From NCBI GenBank assembly GCA_946807835.1, contig OX327705.1, forward strand, positions 12,864,501 to 12,928,500: a stretch of DNA of 64,000 nucleotides, given 5' to 3'. The notes under the pieces are model-generated. The model made no database searches. It saw nothing but the letters and a program-made list of their open reading frames with translations, and was not told where the DNA came from. The position numbers and the translations under genes were made by a program. Shown here piece by piece: positions 13,091-25,900 of this stretch (position 1 is its first letter; each line of letters opens with the position of its first letter). This DNA is from Ailanthus altissimus. Taxonomy: Eukaryota; Streptophyta; Magnoliopsida; Sapindales; Simaroubaceae.

Positions 13091-13192
13091 GTCTTTTGTC
13101 CGCAACATTGAATCACGTATGCTGGCCATGGCAATGTTTGCACCAACTCCAACTACAACTGCCCTTGCCTTTCTCGAAACCACTATTATACC
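13091..13192 (-). pseudogene. exon fragment of ER-type Ca2+-ATPase (ECA3-like)
   Basis: On the minus strand 34 codons read without a stop and contain ARAVVVGVGANIAMASIRD followed by SMLRTKD. This closely resembles the stretch of plant ECA3/SERCA-type P2A calcium pumps just after the actuator-domain TGES loop, where the family reads ARAVVVGVG-N-AMGSIRD. It begins right after an AG, as a real exon would, and similarity stops after RTKD. No other pump exon is visible within several kilobases, so this is a single captured or left-over exon of a membrane Ca2+ pump, not a gene. Changes at conserved Thr and Gly positions (AN-I-AM-A) fit a pseudogene. The ECA3 assignment is from memory of the family. 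Confidence 0.6.
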
Positions 13193-13299
13193 CTACAGTC
13201 AAAATATTTGGTACTTGTTGATGCTAAGAACTACTAAAACAAAGAAAAATTATTGAGAAGCTTCTAACTAAAGATCTGTACAATTAGGGATATGTTTTA

Positions 13300-14795
13300 T
13301 CAAATGTTTTCATTTGATGCTAATAAGTTTCTTTCCCCTGAAAACACCCCTAATCAAGCATATGTTTTAGAATTTGATAAGGGCAAAATTATCATATATT
13401 TTTTTGTGTTTTTATTATTGATATTTCATTGTTTTATGAGAATAGATGGCTATTTATGTGCATTATTGTTATTTATAGGGACTTGAATGAAATTTAAAGA
13501 AAGAATGCAAAAGGAGCAAAAACAGGGACTAAAATGTAAAGTTTCTAAAATTTGAGTCCAGCGCCCCAGAACCACAAGGATTGTCGCCCCAACTCTGAAA
13601 TAGTGATCGAAATAAGAAAAACGACATGCTTAAGTCGCGTCTAGCGCTCTAGCGCCAAAGAGTCCCCGCGCCAGCGACACTCCATCGCCCCAGCGCTATA
13701 AACATACCACGCCAGCGGTGAAGCCGTTTTCATATAGCGCCCCAGCGCCAAGATCCCATGGCTCCAGTGGTAATAGCTTTTTCACGCGTCGCCCCAGCGA
13801 CAGATGCATAGCGCGCCAGCGGTAGTGCGAGTCCTAGTCCGATGAGAATTGAGATTTTCAAACTCATATCAATCCCTATAAAAAGCCACTCGTTCCCAAC
13901 CTTCAAGAATCATCACAAGAGACCAGAGAAGAACCTAGAGCAAGAAAAAGAGAACTTAGAGCAGTTCAAGAGCACCAAGAATCTAGGGCAACTTCAATCA
14001 AGAGCAATTCGACGTCTACATCGGTTTGCGATTGATTGTAGCATGTTTTATTTTTATTTTTATTGCTGTGATTCTCTTGTAGCTATGAACTAATTTATTT
14101 TCTAGGGTTAATATTTGAACTCAATATGTGCGCTTAAATTGTCATATCTTTTTAGTATTTAATAAACTTAGTCATTTATTATTTAAATTACTTGTGTTTA
14201 ATGCTTCAATATATCTGGCCAATATATGGTGAATGAATTGGTAATATTTTGATAAACTTGGAAGATAAATCAATATATTTAGACCTAGATAATTTGATGC
14301 ATGATTGTAGAGTAATATTCAATATTACATATGCAAGTTTCAATGTAGGATAAGAATATACCTAATTGGCATGTATGATCAATAAGACCTAATCTTAATG
14401 AATCCTAATTTATTACAAGTACCATAGGAATATAGGTATTTGGTAAATTAGGGTATACTTGCATGACCTTGGAAGAGGCTTGTGAATACATTAGCGTCTT
14501 GATCAATAATAAAGACTAAGTGAGTTAAATATTAGAGGATTAATCATTAGAAACATATTGAGGGATAATATTAATCCTAGGTTTTCTCTACATTGCTATC
14601 TTCCTATTCTCTTCGCATTGTGTTTTTACTTTTATATTTTCTACATTCATTCTTAGGTTTTTATTTATCTGAATAATTATTAGAAAGATATAATTTTAAT
14701 AATTGGTTAAAAAGAAACAATTATCCTTGTGGATTCGACATCCGACTTATTTAGTCTCTTTATTACTTGCATACGATAGTGTATACTTACACTTA
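13300..14795 (+). repeat. probable Gypsy (Tat/Athila-like) LTR, solo or degraded
   Basis: The stretch has the layout of plant Gypsy LTRs of this group. An AT-rich start (TGTTTTCATTTGATGC near 13306) leads to a GC-rich block at 13560-13830 full of CAGCGCC/GCGCCCCAGCGC motifs. A transcribed-looking middle follows (short frame 13842-14093). The end resembles the group's usual tail (TCCTTGTGGATTCGACATCC, then ATTACTTGCATACGATAGTG and TACTTACA). No TSD was found and no internal Gypsy sequence follows. Boundaries are approximate. Confidence 0.45.
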
Positions 14796-15535
14796 ATTTA
14801 TGATATAGAATTATCGCATCAGAATTCTGAGTATCTACTCTCTTCCAGATAGTACACTTACCTTGTATTTTCCTCATATCTTGACCTAATGCCACGGGCA
14901 CCTAATAATGAACAATTCTCTACATTCATTCCAAGTAGGTGAGTTGAGATGCCTTAGTTAATAATTAATTGTTTTTAGTTTTTAATAATATTAATAAAAT
15001 ATCAAAACTATTATCAAAGTTATTAAGGTTGATCGTTTTGCAATGGGTTTACAAATTATAATGAAGTATTATTTGGTCTTTGGCAAATGTTTTGTGGTTT
15101 TTTTTTTCTTCTCTTTTATCCTTGTAAACTTTTGATTTATTTATTTAATTAGTCCTTTTAACAAATGCACCTTCTTTAACACATTGATGAGCATTATTTA
15201 TTTTCGTTGATTTCATGACATTAATTTAACTATTTTTATTCAATAGATAGACATTTGTACAAGATATCAATATGCGGATGCCTTTGATTCCCATGTCTGT
15301 GTATTGTTTTCTTTAGTGCTAAACTCACTAAATTAGAAAGCATTAGCTAGATATCTGAAATTGGAGTGAGACAAATACTTAAGCATGAAACTATACATGA
15401 GACTAAAAATGGAAGTTTTTGAAGCAATAGAATTACTTGGTACCTAAAAGAAACCGTTTGTCTTTCTAATATTTGTTATTTTTCTTATTTTTGTATTCTT
15501 ATTATTCTTTAACAACTAATTTTCCTACTAGCTGA
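14796..15535. other. intergenic, nothing recognised
   Basis: AT-rich DNA without a supported gene. Confidence 0.5.
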
Positions 15536-17148
15536 TGTTGGAAGTGTGCTTTAAAAGTATAATTATTTATATTTAGATACTGCTGAAAATAATTAATAGA
15601 GGTTATTCATTCAATATTATATTTGTAATTATGATTATTTTATTTAAATATTATGAAACTCATTGATTATTATATATAAACTTAAACTTAGTATATAATA
15701 GTTATATACGAGAGGATTACGTTTAAGTGTAATAATTTAAACTTGTCCGTTGTTTGGATGAAGACGAAAACTTCATTTTGATAAACTATAAATGTGGTCC
15801 ATTTGTATATTGTATACAATAGTCTTATCCAGATCATTTTATGTGTTGACATAGAAAATAGAGGTACTTTGTTTAATGTTGATTATATAAGACTTTACCA
15901 CAATAAAATTAATTCTCTATTAATCTCCGTTAGTAAAGAGAATTTATTTTATCACAATATAATCATATATGGATTAATTTTAATTCTGAGTAATTAATGA
16001 ACTCCTATTCATTGAGTTATGTTTATTAATTTACAAGGAAAAGACTGTAAAAGATTTTCAATCAATTACTAAGTATTTTATAAATATAATAAAATGGATT
16101 GTTAGGAACATTTATAACAGATATGGAATCCACTCATTCTGAAAGGAAGTTAGATAAGTTATTCCCCTAATAATTGATTCTGGTCTTGGACAATATAAGC
16201 ACCCAGTTCTTTTTAAGAGTTAAAGAAAATAATAAATTTGTGAATTTTACAAATTAAATGTTCAAAAGATGCTCAATGTGGATCAATAATAAATATGTAA
16301 TTAGAGAGGTTAACGGATACTCGACCTAATTTTAATTATGAACACTTGTGAATGATTGATTTATATGAAATGATTATTAAATGGACAAAGGCAATTTTCT
16401 GTTTTATAATTTATCTGCAAAATTAAGAGTTCAACTTTATATTTTTAGTGGAGTAATATAAAGTTAATAAACAAAATCATGTTGATTAAAGAGTTTAATC
16501 AAATGATTTAATTTATTAGATTTTAATTTGGTAGGTCCATTAGGTCCCCACGCTAGCTCCATAAACACTGAAATTGACTATTGAATTAATTGTTAGATTT
16601 AAAATATTAATTGGCCCAAGTTTAATTTGATTAAACTTATTAGGACCAATTATTGGTCCATATTTAATTTAATTAAATTTGTTGGACTCAATCAATTGCT
16701 GACCCAATTTATAATAGTTATAGAATTAAATAAATAATTAGATTGTTTAATTAAATTAAATAATTAAATAATTATGAATTATCTAAATTATTTAATAAAA
16801 AATAATATTAGATATTATATTTATCCTTTTAGTTATCTAAATTAAAATAATATAAAGATATTATTTTATTATAATCCTATAAGGATTAAGAGTTTAGATA
16901 ATATAATAGTTCTTTTACTATAAAAAGGAGTTTTAAAACAACTTTTATACATTCTTGAATTAGTGCTTCTTTTGTACTAAATTTTTTTAGAAAGAAAAAT
17001 TAAAATCACAGAACTAGATCTTTCACAATTTATCAACTCGTCCACACAAATAGTTTATTAGTGGGAGATACAACGTGGAAGATTTGCTAGTGTTAATAGA
17101 AAATATCCATATAAATTTACGATTGAGGTATTTTTCTTATACCATCTT
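15536..17148 (+). repeat. solo LTR-B, copy 1
   Basis: It starts TGTTGGAAGTGTGCTTTAAA and matches 31783-33463 along its whole length, with frequent substitutions and small indels. Shared landmarks are ATATGTGGTCCATTTGTAT-like text near 15795, GGTTAACGGATACTCGACCT near 16308 and CTTATACCATCTT at the end. A TATA-like CTATAAAAAGGAG lies at 16918. Neither copy has an adjacent primer-binding site or polyprotein. No convincing TSD was found, so the 3' edge is where the two copies stop matching. Confidence 0.7.
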
Positions 17149-18379
17149 GTTGCTAACTTAAAATAGACATAATTTTTTTTTTAAATTGGTTCGTAACTAA
17201 TTGTGGCCTTAGTTGTTGAAGTTGGCAAATCTTGTTAGATTTATTTTTTTTGGGCAGATTTTAGTTTGTTGTTTTTTTTTCTTTTTTAAGAGAGGACATC
17301 CAACAGTTGAGTTCATTTTTTTTGCAACTGACGAGGCAATCTTTGTTCATGCTATAGTATCTGCAAAGTTTGTGAAAGTTCACACTACATTTTTTTCAGT
17401 GGACTTGTTTTTACAGTGTTACATTTGATCTGCTTAATACTTTTCCTTCTATTCATGCCAAATTGATATTATCTTGTTTCTTTCTAGGCAATTTGTGCAC
17501 TGTTAAGTGATGACTTGGAAAGAGTATTAAAGCATTCTTCTAATAATGGTTTCAGTTTCAAACTTCTAGGTTGTTGTATATTTCATTCAGTTAAAATTTG
17601 TAAGTTTTTGATGGTATAAGTTAATTGATCACTAATGTGAATACTGCTTTGTAAATTGTTTCAAACTTATAGGATAGTTAAACTATCAGGTGTCATAAAT
17701 GTGGTTGTTTGTTTAAATTATGTAGTATAAATTCACAGACCAAGAAAGTTCATTTTATACCTTTTAACCATTAAAGAAAATGAACTCAATGTGTTACAGG
17801 CTTGAGTTAGATTACCTTGGTTCTTGGAAAAAAAATCTTCGAGTAATTTCAAATCATAACAAAATAGAACATCTCTTTTATATTTATACCCTTCCATGTC
17901 CATATGGGAAACAACACCTACTGGTATAGCTCTGAAAAAATCATATTTAGACCATTAGAATGATAAGCAAGCATTAAAGAGAGAATATGATATGGTTGTA
18001 TTAGAATCTTCAATTGTGAAACTTTCACAATGAGGCTAAATATAAGATAAGAATTCTGAATATGGTTAAGGCCTAACTTAAAATCTAGGAAGCTAAGAAA
18101 GCTTACCCATGGGATATGGATCTAGGTATTCTTGCTTCTCCTTACATTCCTTCGTAAGATTCTCATGAAAAATAATATTGTGAGGCGGCAAAACAGTTAC
18201 AGATCTCATGACAAGCACCATTGATTTTAATTATTGGACCATGAATTAAACTAAAACCTTGTTCAGTTCATCTACATTACTTGAAAAATATGCTTCTTTA
18301 TTTTAAATTATTTTATGTTGCATGCACTTTGTCATATTTAATATTTATATAGTAGATTAATGAATATTAAATTGTTTAG
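17149..18379. other. intergenic with one exon-like stretch near 17488-17570
   Basis: A typical acceptor (TTGTTTCTTTCTAG) precedes an open stretch reading AICALLSDDLERVLKHSSNN at 17488. I do not recognise its family. The open frame at 17213-17428 is rich in Phe from T-runs and has no recognisable domain. Confidence 0.3.
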
Positions 18380-21300
18380 ATGACAGACGAGAGGAAAGGA
18401 AATTTTGAAACTAACGATGATGAGAGGGAAAAGGTTGACATGAAGGAGAGCGAAGATAAAAGTAAGAAGAGTTCTAATTCTAAATGACCACGACCTTGGA
18501 TTGAGTTTTTGTAAGTCTTTGTGTATGAATTTGGTTTATGTGGTTGATTTAATTAAGCCACATGACATATTATAACCATATTATACTGACTTCGAAGCTT
18601 TGTGTAATTTAATATAGCAAGAATGACGTAAAATTACTACGGGATCAAGGGATTAAAGTAAATAAAAAGGAGAATAGTTTTATGAAATTTTTTTTGATGA
18701 TTTATTAAATTTGTTTTGACATAATGAGTTATTATTGGAGATACTTTTTAACTATGTTTTTAAAAAAGGATAAATTTAGGGAATTGTTTCAAATGCTTGA
18801 GTAAAGAAGATAAGGCTCATTATAGCTAGATTGATAATGATTCAATAGATAATAAGATAGAAGAAAATGATGGTGAGAAAAAGGAAGGAATTCTTACAAG
18901 ATGTGCCCCAAATCATTTTAAAACATTAATTGTCAAATTGTCAAATAAGCAAAAGAAAGCTATTACAGAGTTAAGATTTGGTAGTCTTCTTAATATTAAG
19001 TGTGGGCAATTAAGACGAGACTTATATGCATGGTTAGTTGAAATGTATGATCCTTGTACATCATGTATTAATTTTCACAGAAGCACTTTCAAAGTCTCTG
19101 CACAAGATTTTTAGTATATAATGGGGATTAAAGATGGAGTAGATGTCAATATAAAGACTAAAGATGGTGGAGAAGATGTAGATGTGGATGTTGATGATAT
19201 GATTAATATGAATAATAAGTATTGCATTAAAATGGATACGTTATGTTGAAAACTTTAGAGGAAAATTTGGTCAATAGCAAGAAAGTGAATGATGACTTTA
19301 AAAGAAGTTTTATATTGTTTACAATTTTGATAATTATTTTTCTTAAATCTGGGAATTATTTGTTGCCTACATATTTGGTTCCACTTAAAGACACTAAAAT
19401 CATAAAAAGAGAAAAATTGGGCGACTTGGTCATTTAACGATATTGTTTATGGCATCAAAAAGTTTAAGGAGGAACGACAACAATATGTTAATGGTTGTAT
19501 TCTATTTTTAGAGGTAATAATTGTTTTTTACATATCTATGACATTTTTTAAAATAAATATGACATTATATTTATTGTGTTGCTACATTGTTGCTTATAGG
19601 AATTATATTGTTACATTAACCATGTTATTGATACTACAGCTTTTTTATTCAGATAAAGTAGAATTTGCTCGCATACCTATCAATAAATGTCCAAATCCCA
19701 TCCAATCATAGTATGCTAAAGATGTACATAACTTTATAAGTTTTCTTAAGAAGAATGGCAGTTTTGGCTGCACAAAGGTATGACATATTCATTATTTGTT
19801 TGTAATTACGTAAGATATGTTTTTATTGAACAATAATTTAATATATCATTTGGATTCTATTAAATTCATTTAAGACAAAAGCATCCCCAAAAAATTACAT
19901 ACCAAGAAACATTTGATGATAATGAAAATAAGAAGCCTAAAGAACAATTACATAAATGTAATAGTGAAAAAGAATTATCATTATTGAATCAAAAAGTTGA
20001 TCGTATTGGGTTAGCAATTACTGATTTGCAATATACAATTGGTGATCTAAAGAGAGACAATTTAGATATTTATGTATTGGTTCAATGAGTATAACAGATG
20101 GTTGAAACAATTAAAGAGCATCTAGTCCCAAATCAATCTAACCCATACAGTGAGAAGGTGGAAAGTTATGGTCAATTGAAAAACAATGTCACATCAAATG
20201 GCGAGGTGGTTGACAAGAAGGAAACTGAGGTACTTGAAAAAGTAAATTTAAAGGATTTATTAAGAAATAAGGAAGGGAATTATATTCTAGATCCCCTCCA
20301 CATCGTTACTATAGAGGTATGACCATCTATTAGAATCTACAATGATTGATAATACAAATTGTCAATAATAGTAATTTATTTGACTTCAAATAATTAAAAT
20401 TTGTAGTTGTTGTTTTTACAGGACAAAGACACATATAAGGTTTATTCTATTGATGGATTATCATTAAGTGAATGAAATTCCATTCAAGTTAAAGAAGCAT
20501 GATTACTAAGCCCAGTAAATACCAGAACTCTCCTAATAAATAATATACAAAGAAAAAAAAAGAGCTTGCAAAATTTGTACTAGTAGTTCATTTAAATTTG
20601 GAAGTTTACTTTCAAAAGAATATTTGAAAATTTTGCAATATATGTTTAGAACAAATCCAAATAGAAGGTAGTATATTTCATTATTGTACATTAAGACTTC
20701 AAATGTTTTGAACATTTTGTCTTAATAATGATAAATAATAATTGTAGTGCGTTATTGATGCAACGATAAATTAGTGGATACTAGCATCATCTTATTACTA
20801 GAAGTATAATGTCTTCTTTAGGACCTGGAGAAAGGATAATAGACGAGGTAAAATATAATTAATTTTTAATTTAACTACATGAAAATTAGCTTTCAGATTG
20901 TTCACTTTTTTTGTAATGCATTGATCCTTTTTTTTTTTGGTTCAGATTATAAATTGTTTTGTCGAGTACTTAACTAATAAAGAAAGTTCAAAATAAATAC
21001 ATGAATCTCGTAATTGTTATTTGACTACTCAATTTGCAGTAAGTTTAAATCAAATATATAAACCATGCTATAACAGTTAGTTACTTAAGGCTATATATCT
21101 CTAGTTTCATATACTAATCTATAACATAAATTTGTATAGTAAATAGTGGTGGCTAATATGCAGTGCATAGGTAAGTCAATCAGACATGGAGGACTTTGGT
21201 CGCAAGCATAGAATTTGAAAAATTTATATGTCAAAGCTTAAAATGTGTGAAAATGTAAGAAACGTGTATATTTATACAAAGATTTGTACATACTATACTT

Positions 21301-22080
21301 AAATTATGTGTAATGATTGTTTGAATATATGTTTTGTATCTATAACAATGTTAATTGTGGTATAGATTTTTGTTCTTATGTTTGATCACTATATAGAACA
21401 TTGGTATCTAGCAATCTTAATTGTTAAATTTTTTTTTTGAGATTTTGGATCCTTTATCGGATCCTAGGCAAAGACAATGTTGAGAAGAGATAGTTAAGAA
21501 AATTGTAAGTTTTTTTTTTTTTTTTGTCTTTTTACTAATTAGATGCAATGTATAGTTTACTGATATTGAATTATTATAGTTACGAGAATTAGAACTACTA
21601 TTATTCGATGATATAACCAAAAATTATCCCTTAGATTGAGGAATGGCAGAGTTTAATGTATTTTATCTTGGTTATGTTCCAAAACAACTAAACGGATACA
21701 ACTTCGGCATGTTTGTGATGAAATACATGGAGACACCATGTGATATATTATTGTCGAATTATGAGGTATTTTATTTTCAAGTTAATCATACATGGTGTTC
21801 AAAAGTTAGAATTTATTTTTACGAATGTTGGTTGTTATATTTTGTTGTAGTATAATTCAGAGTAAGAAAGTTTTTGTCTTGTCCTCCACCTTGTTAATGG
21901 ACATGAAAAAAAGGAGAGGAATAGAGTTAAAATTAATGTAGAATTATACTATGAATGTTTAAGAAATGTTTCTGGTATCATCAAAGTCACAACTAATGTT
22001 GGTCAAAATAATAAACAAGAACAAGTGGATAACTCTAAAAATGTCCACTGCACTAGAGGTGGATGCAAATTATTTGTGTA
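18380..22080 (+). pseudogene. Ulp1-like (C48) cysteine-protease pseudogene of the plant MULE-associated type
   Basis: A broken multi-exon gene. A short acidic/Lys-rich N-terminus (18380-18487) is followed at about 18828-19248 by the helical region seen upstream of many plant transposon Ulp1 domains (ILTRCAPNHFKTLI, TELRFGSLLNIKCGQLRRDL), with one internal TAG. It continues at 19243-19500 (NYLLPTYLVPLKDTKI, then after a 1-nt frame change NWATWSFNDIVYGIKKFKEE, NGCILFLE) and at 19650-20322 with a charged, coiled-coil-like linker. The catalytic domain follows: the His position at 21399 (EHWYLAI), an Asp-like position at 21448 (ILDPLSDP), and 21643-21771 with GYNFGMFVMKYME. The active-site Cys expected in GYDCG-FV is Phe (TTC, 21703-21705). 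Family members cleave SUMO or related isopeptide bonds. This copy cannot, because of the lost nucleophile, stops and frameshifts. Terminal inverted repeats of a carrying MULE were not found. Confidence 0.7.
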
Positions 22081-22765
22081 AAAAAGTAATAGAATGGCAT
22101 GTAACAAAATCTTTTATTAGATACTTTGAAATTTTACTTATCTAACATATGGGATGTTAGATTTTGTTCAAGTTAAAATTAGTAATTTGTGGTTGCTTGT
22201 TACATATATAATTTTTTTTTACTCTAACTAACATAAAGTGATATAGATACTATTATTTAAATCTCATTGAAAGGTTTAAAAACTTATATAACTGACCTTA
22301 TATTTTAAAAAGATTCAAACTAATTTATTGAAAATTTTTTGTACTTAGAATACATCATAAAATGAGTTTACCTATGTATAATGAACTATTAGTGATTTGC
22401 TTGCATAAAATTACTATGAGCGAATTTACTTACATAATATATTATTTAGGAATTGATATTTATTTAAGTACATAAAGGTATAAGAGTTAATCTGTTTTTT
22501 GAGAGAAAAAATTAAAGGAGTATAAGACTAACCTGGCTCTAGCAGCCTCCTAAAAAGTGTTGTTACAATGCGAAGCTTGTTCACGTTTCTCTAACTGCAT
22601 AATTCTACCGGAAAATTCTTGAATACAAGTGTCCGAGTCACTTGTTGATTATATTTGTAGTTGTACATAGTTTACTTAAATCCACCCTGTGAGACATAGT
22701 GTTTTTATCTTTGTTCTTTTATTCAACGGATAAATGTGGTGATATATAATCTTTCCATGCAAATT
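22081..22765. other. intergenic, nothing recognised
   Basis: AT-rich sequence between the Ulp1-like pseudogene and Copia-2. No frame or repeat could be assigned. Confidence 0.5.
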
Positions 22766-22770
22766 ATTTG

Positions 22771-22981
22771 TGAAAGAAATATAAAATGTGTATATTTTAC
22801 TGTGTTTATAAAATTGTATAATATAACCTTTATATAGGCTGTAACTCATTACAAAATAGGAAAATAGGATTATACATAGAAAGAAATAATTGCATAATAT
22901 AAAAGGTAAGAATATTATATAATTAATTTATAAAATAAAATATATTAATAATATAATATTAATAATAATATTACATTAATA
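22771..22981 (-). repeat. 3' LTR-E of Copia-2
   Basis: A 211-bp LTR beginning TGAAAGAAATATAAAA on the plus strand and ending ...TACATTAATA. It matches 27775-27980 nearly throughout. The next bases (22982-22991, CCCCCCCCTT) are the polypurine tract read on the minus strand. Confidence 0.95.
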
Positions 22982-22996
22982 CCCCCCCCTTCAAAC

Positions 22997-25900
22997 TCAA
23001 GATGGTGGAGTTGAAGCAAGCTTGAGTTTGGAGACTAGAGTTTGGAAACGACCAAGAAGTGAAGATTTGGTAAAAATATCAGTAGGTTAATCTTCAGAAG
23101 AGATGGAGTAGAGAGTAACAGTTCCCTGAGAAACATGTTGTCAAACAAAGTGACAATCTGTTTCAATGTGCTTGGTTCGTTCATGGAAAACATTATTGTG
23201 AGCAATTTGAATAGCACTCTGATTGTCACAATAAAAAAGTGTAGGGCCAGTGTGAGAAATACCCATATCTTCAAGAAGCCAGCGAAGCCAAACAATCTCT
23301 TGGGTAGTATCAGCAATAGCACGGTACTCAACTTCAGTACTCGAGCGAGCAGTAGCTGTCTATTTCTTACTTTTCTAGGAAATAAGAGAATCACCCAAGA
23401 AAAGACAAAATCCAGTAGTTGATCGTCGATCCGTAAGATCACCCGCCCAATCAGCATCAGTATAAGCTCGTAACATGAGAGGAGAATGAGTCAAAAAATG
23501 GAGACTGTGAAAAAGTGTACCTTTGAGATATCATAGAATACGAAGAACTGCTGCATAATGAGAGGTACGAGGAGCAGCCATAAACTGACTAACAACATGA
23601 ACAACATGAGCAATATCTGGACGAGTGACAGTAAGGTAGACCAAACTACCAACCAATTGACGATAAAGGGTAGCGTCACTAAGAAGAGTACCATTAGAGG
23701 ATCGGAGTTTAGCATTAGGCTCTAGAGGAGTGGAGGCAATCTTACTGTCTGTCAACCCAGCTTTTGCAAGAAGATCAGATGCGTATTTAGCCTGAGAGAG
23801 ATAATACCAAGTAAAGTCGGATAATACTTCAAGACCAAGGAAATAACTAAGGTTGCCAAGATCTTTCATCTCGAAATGTTGTTGAAGAAAGTCTTTGAGA
23901 TTAGAAATACCAAGAAGATCATCATCCGTGATAATCATATCATCAACATAAAGAAGTAGTAAAATACAACCACGATCTATTCGGCGAATGAAAAGAGTTG
24001 AGTCATAAGGGCTAGACTGAAAACCATGTTGAGAAATGGTGCTACTGAATTTTGCAAACCAGGCACGAAGAGCTTATTTTAGGCCATACAAGGCTTGACG
24101 AAGCTTGCAGACTGTGCCAGGTGGATGTGGATAACCGGGAGGAGGCTTCATATAAACTTCTTCGGAAAGATCACCATTAAGAAAAGCATTTTTGACATCC
24201 ATCTGAAATAATGTCCAACTATGAGCTGCAGCAATAGCTAATAAACTCCAAACAGAAGTAAGGCGAGCAACAGGGGCAAAAGTTTCTTCATAATCAATGC
24301 CATATTCTTGAGTAAATCCTTTTACAATAAGACGAGCTTTATATCGCTCAATGGATCCATCAGACTTGGTCTTAATCTTGTATACCCATTTATAACCAAT
24401 GGCAGTTTTATTGGGTGGAAGAGGAACAAAATTCCAAGTGTGCGATTTCTCAAGAGCCTGTAATTCTTCTGTCATTGCTTGCTGCCAAACAAGGTTAGCA
24501 CTAACCTCTGAATAGGATTGGGGTTCATATAATGAAAGAGTGGTAGAAAAACAGTGATAATCACGAAGTTTAACAAAAAGTTCTCTTACCCGAGAAGAAC
24601 GACGAAGAGAGGGTGTAGGAGAGGCCTCAGAGATGTCGAGAGTAGATCCTTCAGACAAGATAGGAGGCTTAGAAGCAGGCATTGTATCAGTAGGATCACC
24701 TATATGAAACTCAGAGGAAGTATCAGGAAACAAGTCAATAGTATTATTAGTGAAAAATTGAAAAGCGGATGGAGACACTGAGTGAAAGTTTGACACTGAG
24801 GAGAACATTCTATGTTCAAGAAATATGACATGACGAGAGATGCGAAGACGTTTAGAGATAGGATCCCAACACCTATAACCTTTATATTCTATCCCGTATC
24901 CCAAAACGTAACACAGTCGTGTGCGTGGTTCAAGTTTGGTATGTTCATGTTTTGGAAGTAGAACAAAACAGACATAACCAAAAACTTTAAGGAGACTATA
25001 ATTAGGAGGGATTCCATATAAACGTTCATATGGTGACTTGTTCTCTATAATAGGGGAAGGAATGCGATTGATTGTATAGACAGCAGTTGAAGCAGCTTCA
25101 CCCCAGAATTGTTCAGGACAAGATGCAGAGATGAGAAGAGCATGAACTGTATCTAGAATATGTCTGTGTTTTCGTTCGGCTCTCCCATTCTGCTGAGATG
25201 TACCGGGACAAGATCTTTGACAAATAGTACGATGTTCCTGTAAAAGATGTAGAAAATTAGAATCTTTATATTCCATGGCATTATCTGTGCGAAAGATCTT
25301 AATGGAACAAGAAAATTGTATTTTAATCATTTGAGCAAAATCACGATAAATTTTGGTAAGTTCTGATCTTTGTTTCATAAGAAACAACCATGTATATCGA
25401 GAATAATCATCAATGAAAATAATAAAATATCGAGATCCGCCCATAGTAGCATTAGGAGATGGTCCCCAAATATCAGAGTGTATAAGATCAAAAGGAGCAT
25501 ATGAAACAGTAGTACTATTATTAAAAGATAAAGCTGGTTGTTTTGCTAAAGGACAAGTCAAACAATCATCTTTATTATCAGAAACATTTCTAAAACAACC
25601 ACTAGATACTAAAAAACGAATACAACTTATTGAAGCATGACCCAAACGAGAATGCCAGAGATGTAGTGATGATACTGAAGAAGTAGATGCAGCGGACAAA
25701 GGGGATGAAGATGGCAAGTGTAAAGAGATGAGCTCATATAGACGACCCACTTTACGACCTGTCCCAAGTGTTCGACTTGTCTTCGGTTCCTGCACATAAC
25801 ACCCAGAAGCAGTGAATAAAACGTTAAGACCAAGTTCACAAATTTGTCCGACAGATAAAAGATTTAACGTGAGTTTAGGTATAAAGAAAGTATCAGATAA

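Noticed and set aside
13842..14093. 83-codon open frame (begins MRIEIFKLIS)
   Set aside because: It lies in a Gypsy-type LTR, no domain is recognisable, and it is explained by transcribed LTR sequence.
23035..23457. 140-codon minus-strand frame
   Set aside because: It is in a different frame from the Copia-2 polyprotein. The true RNase H is read in the frame of 24074-26026.
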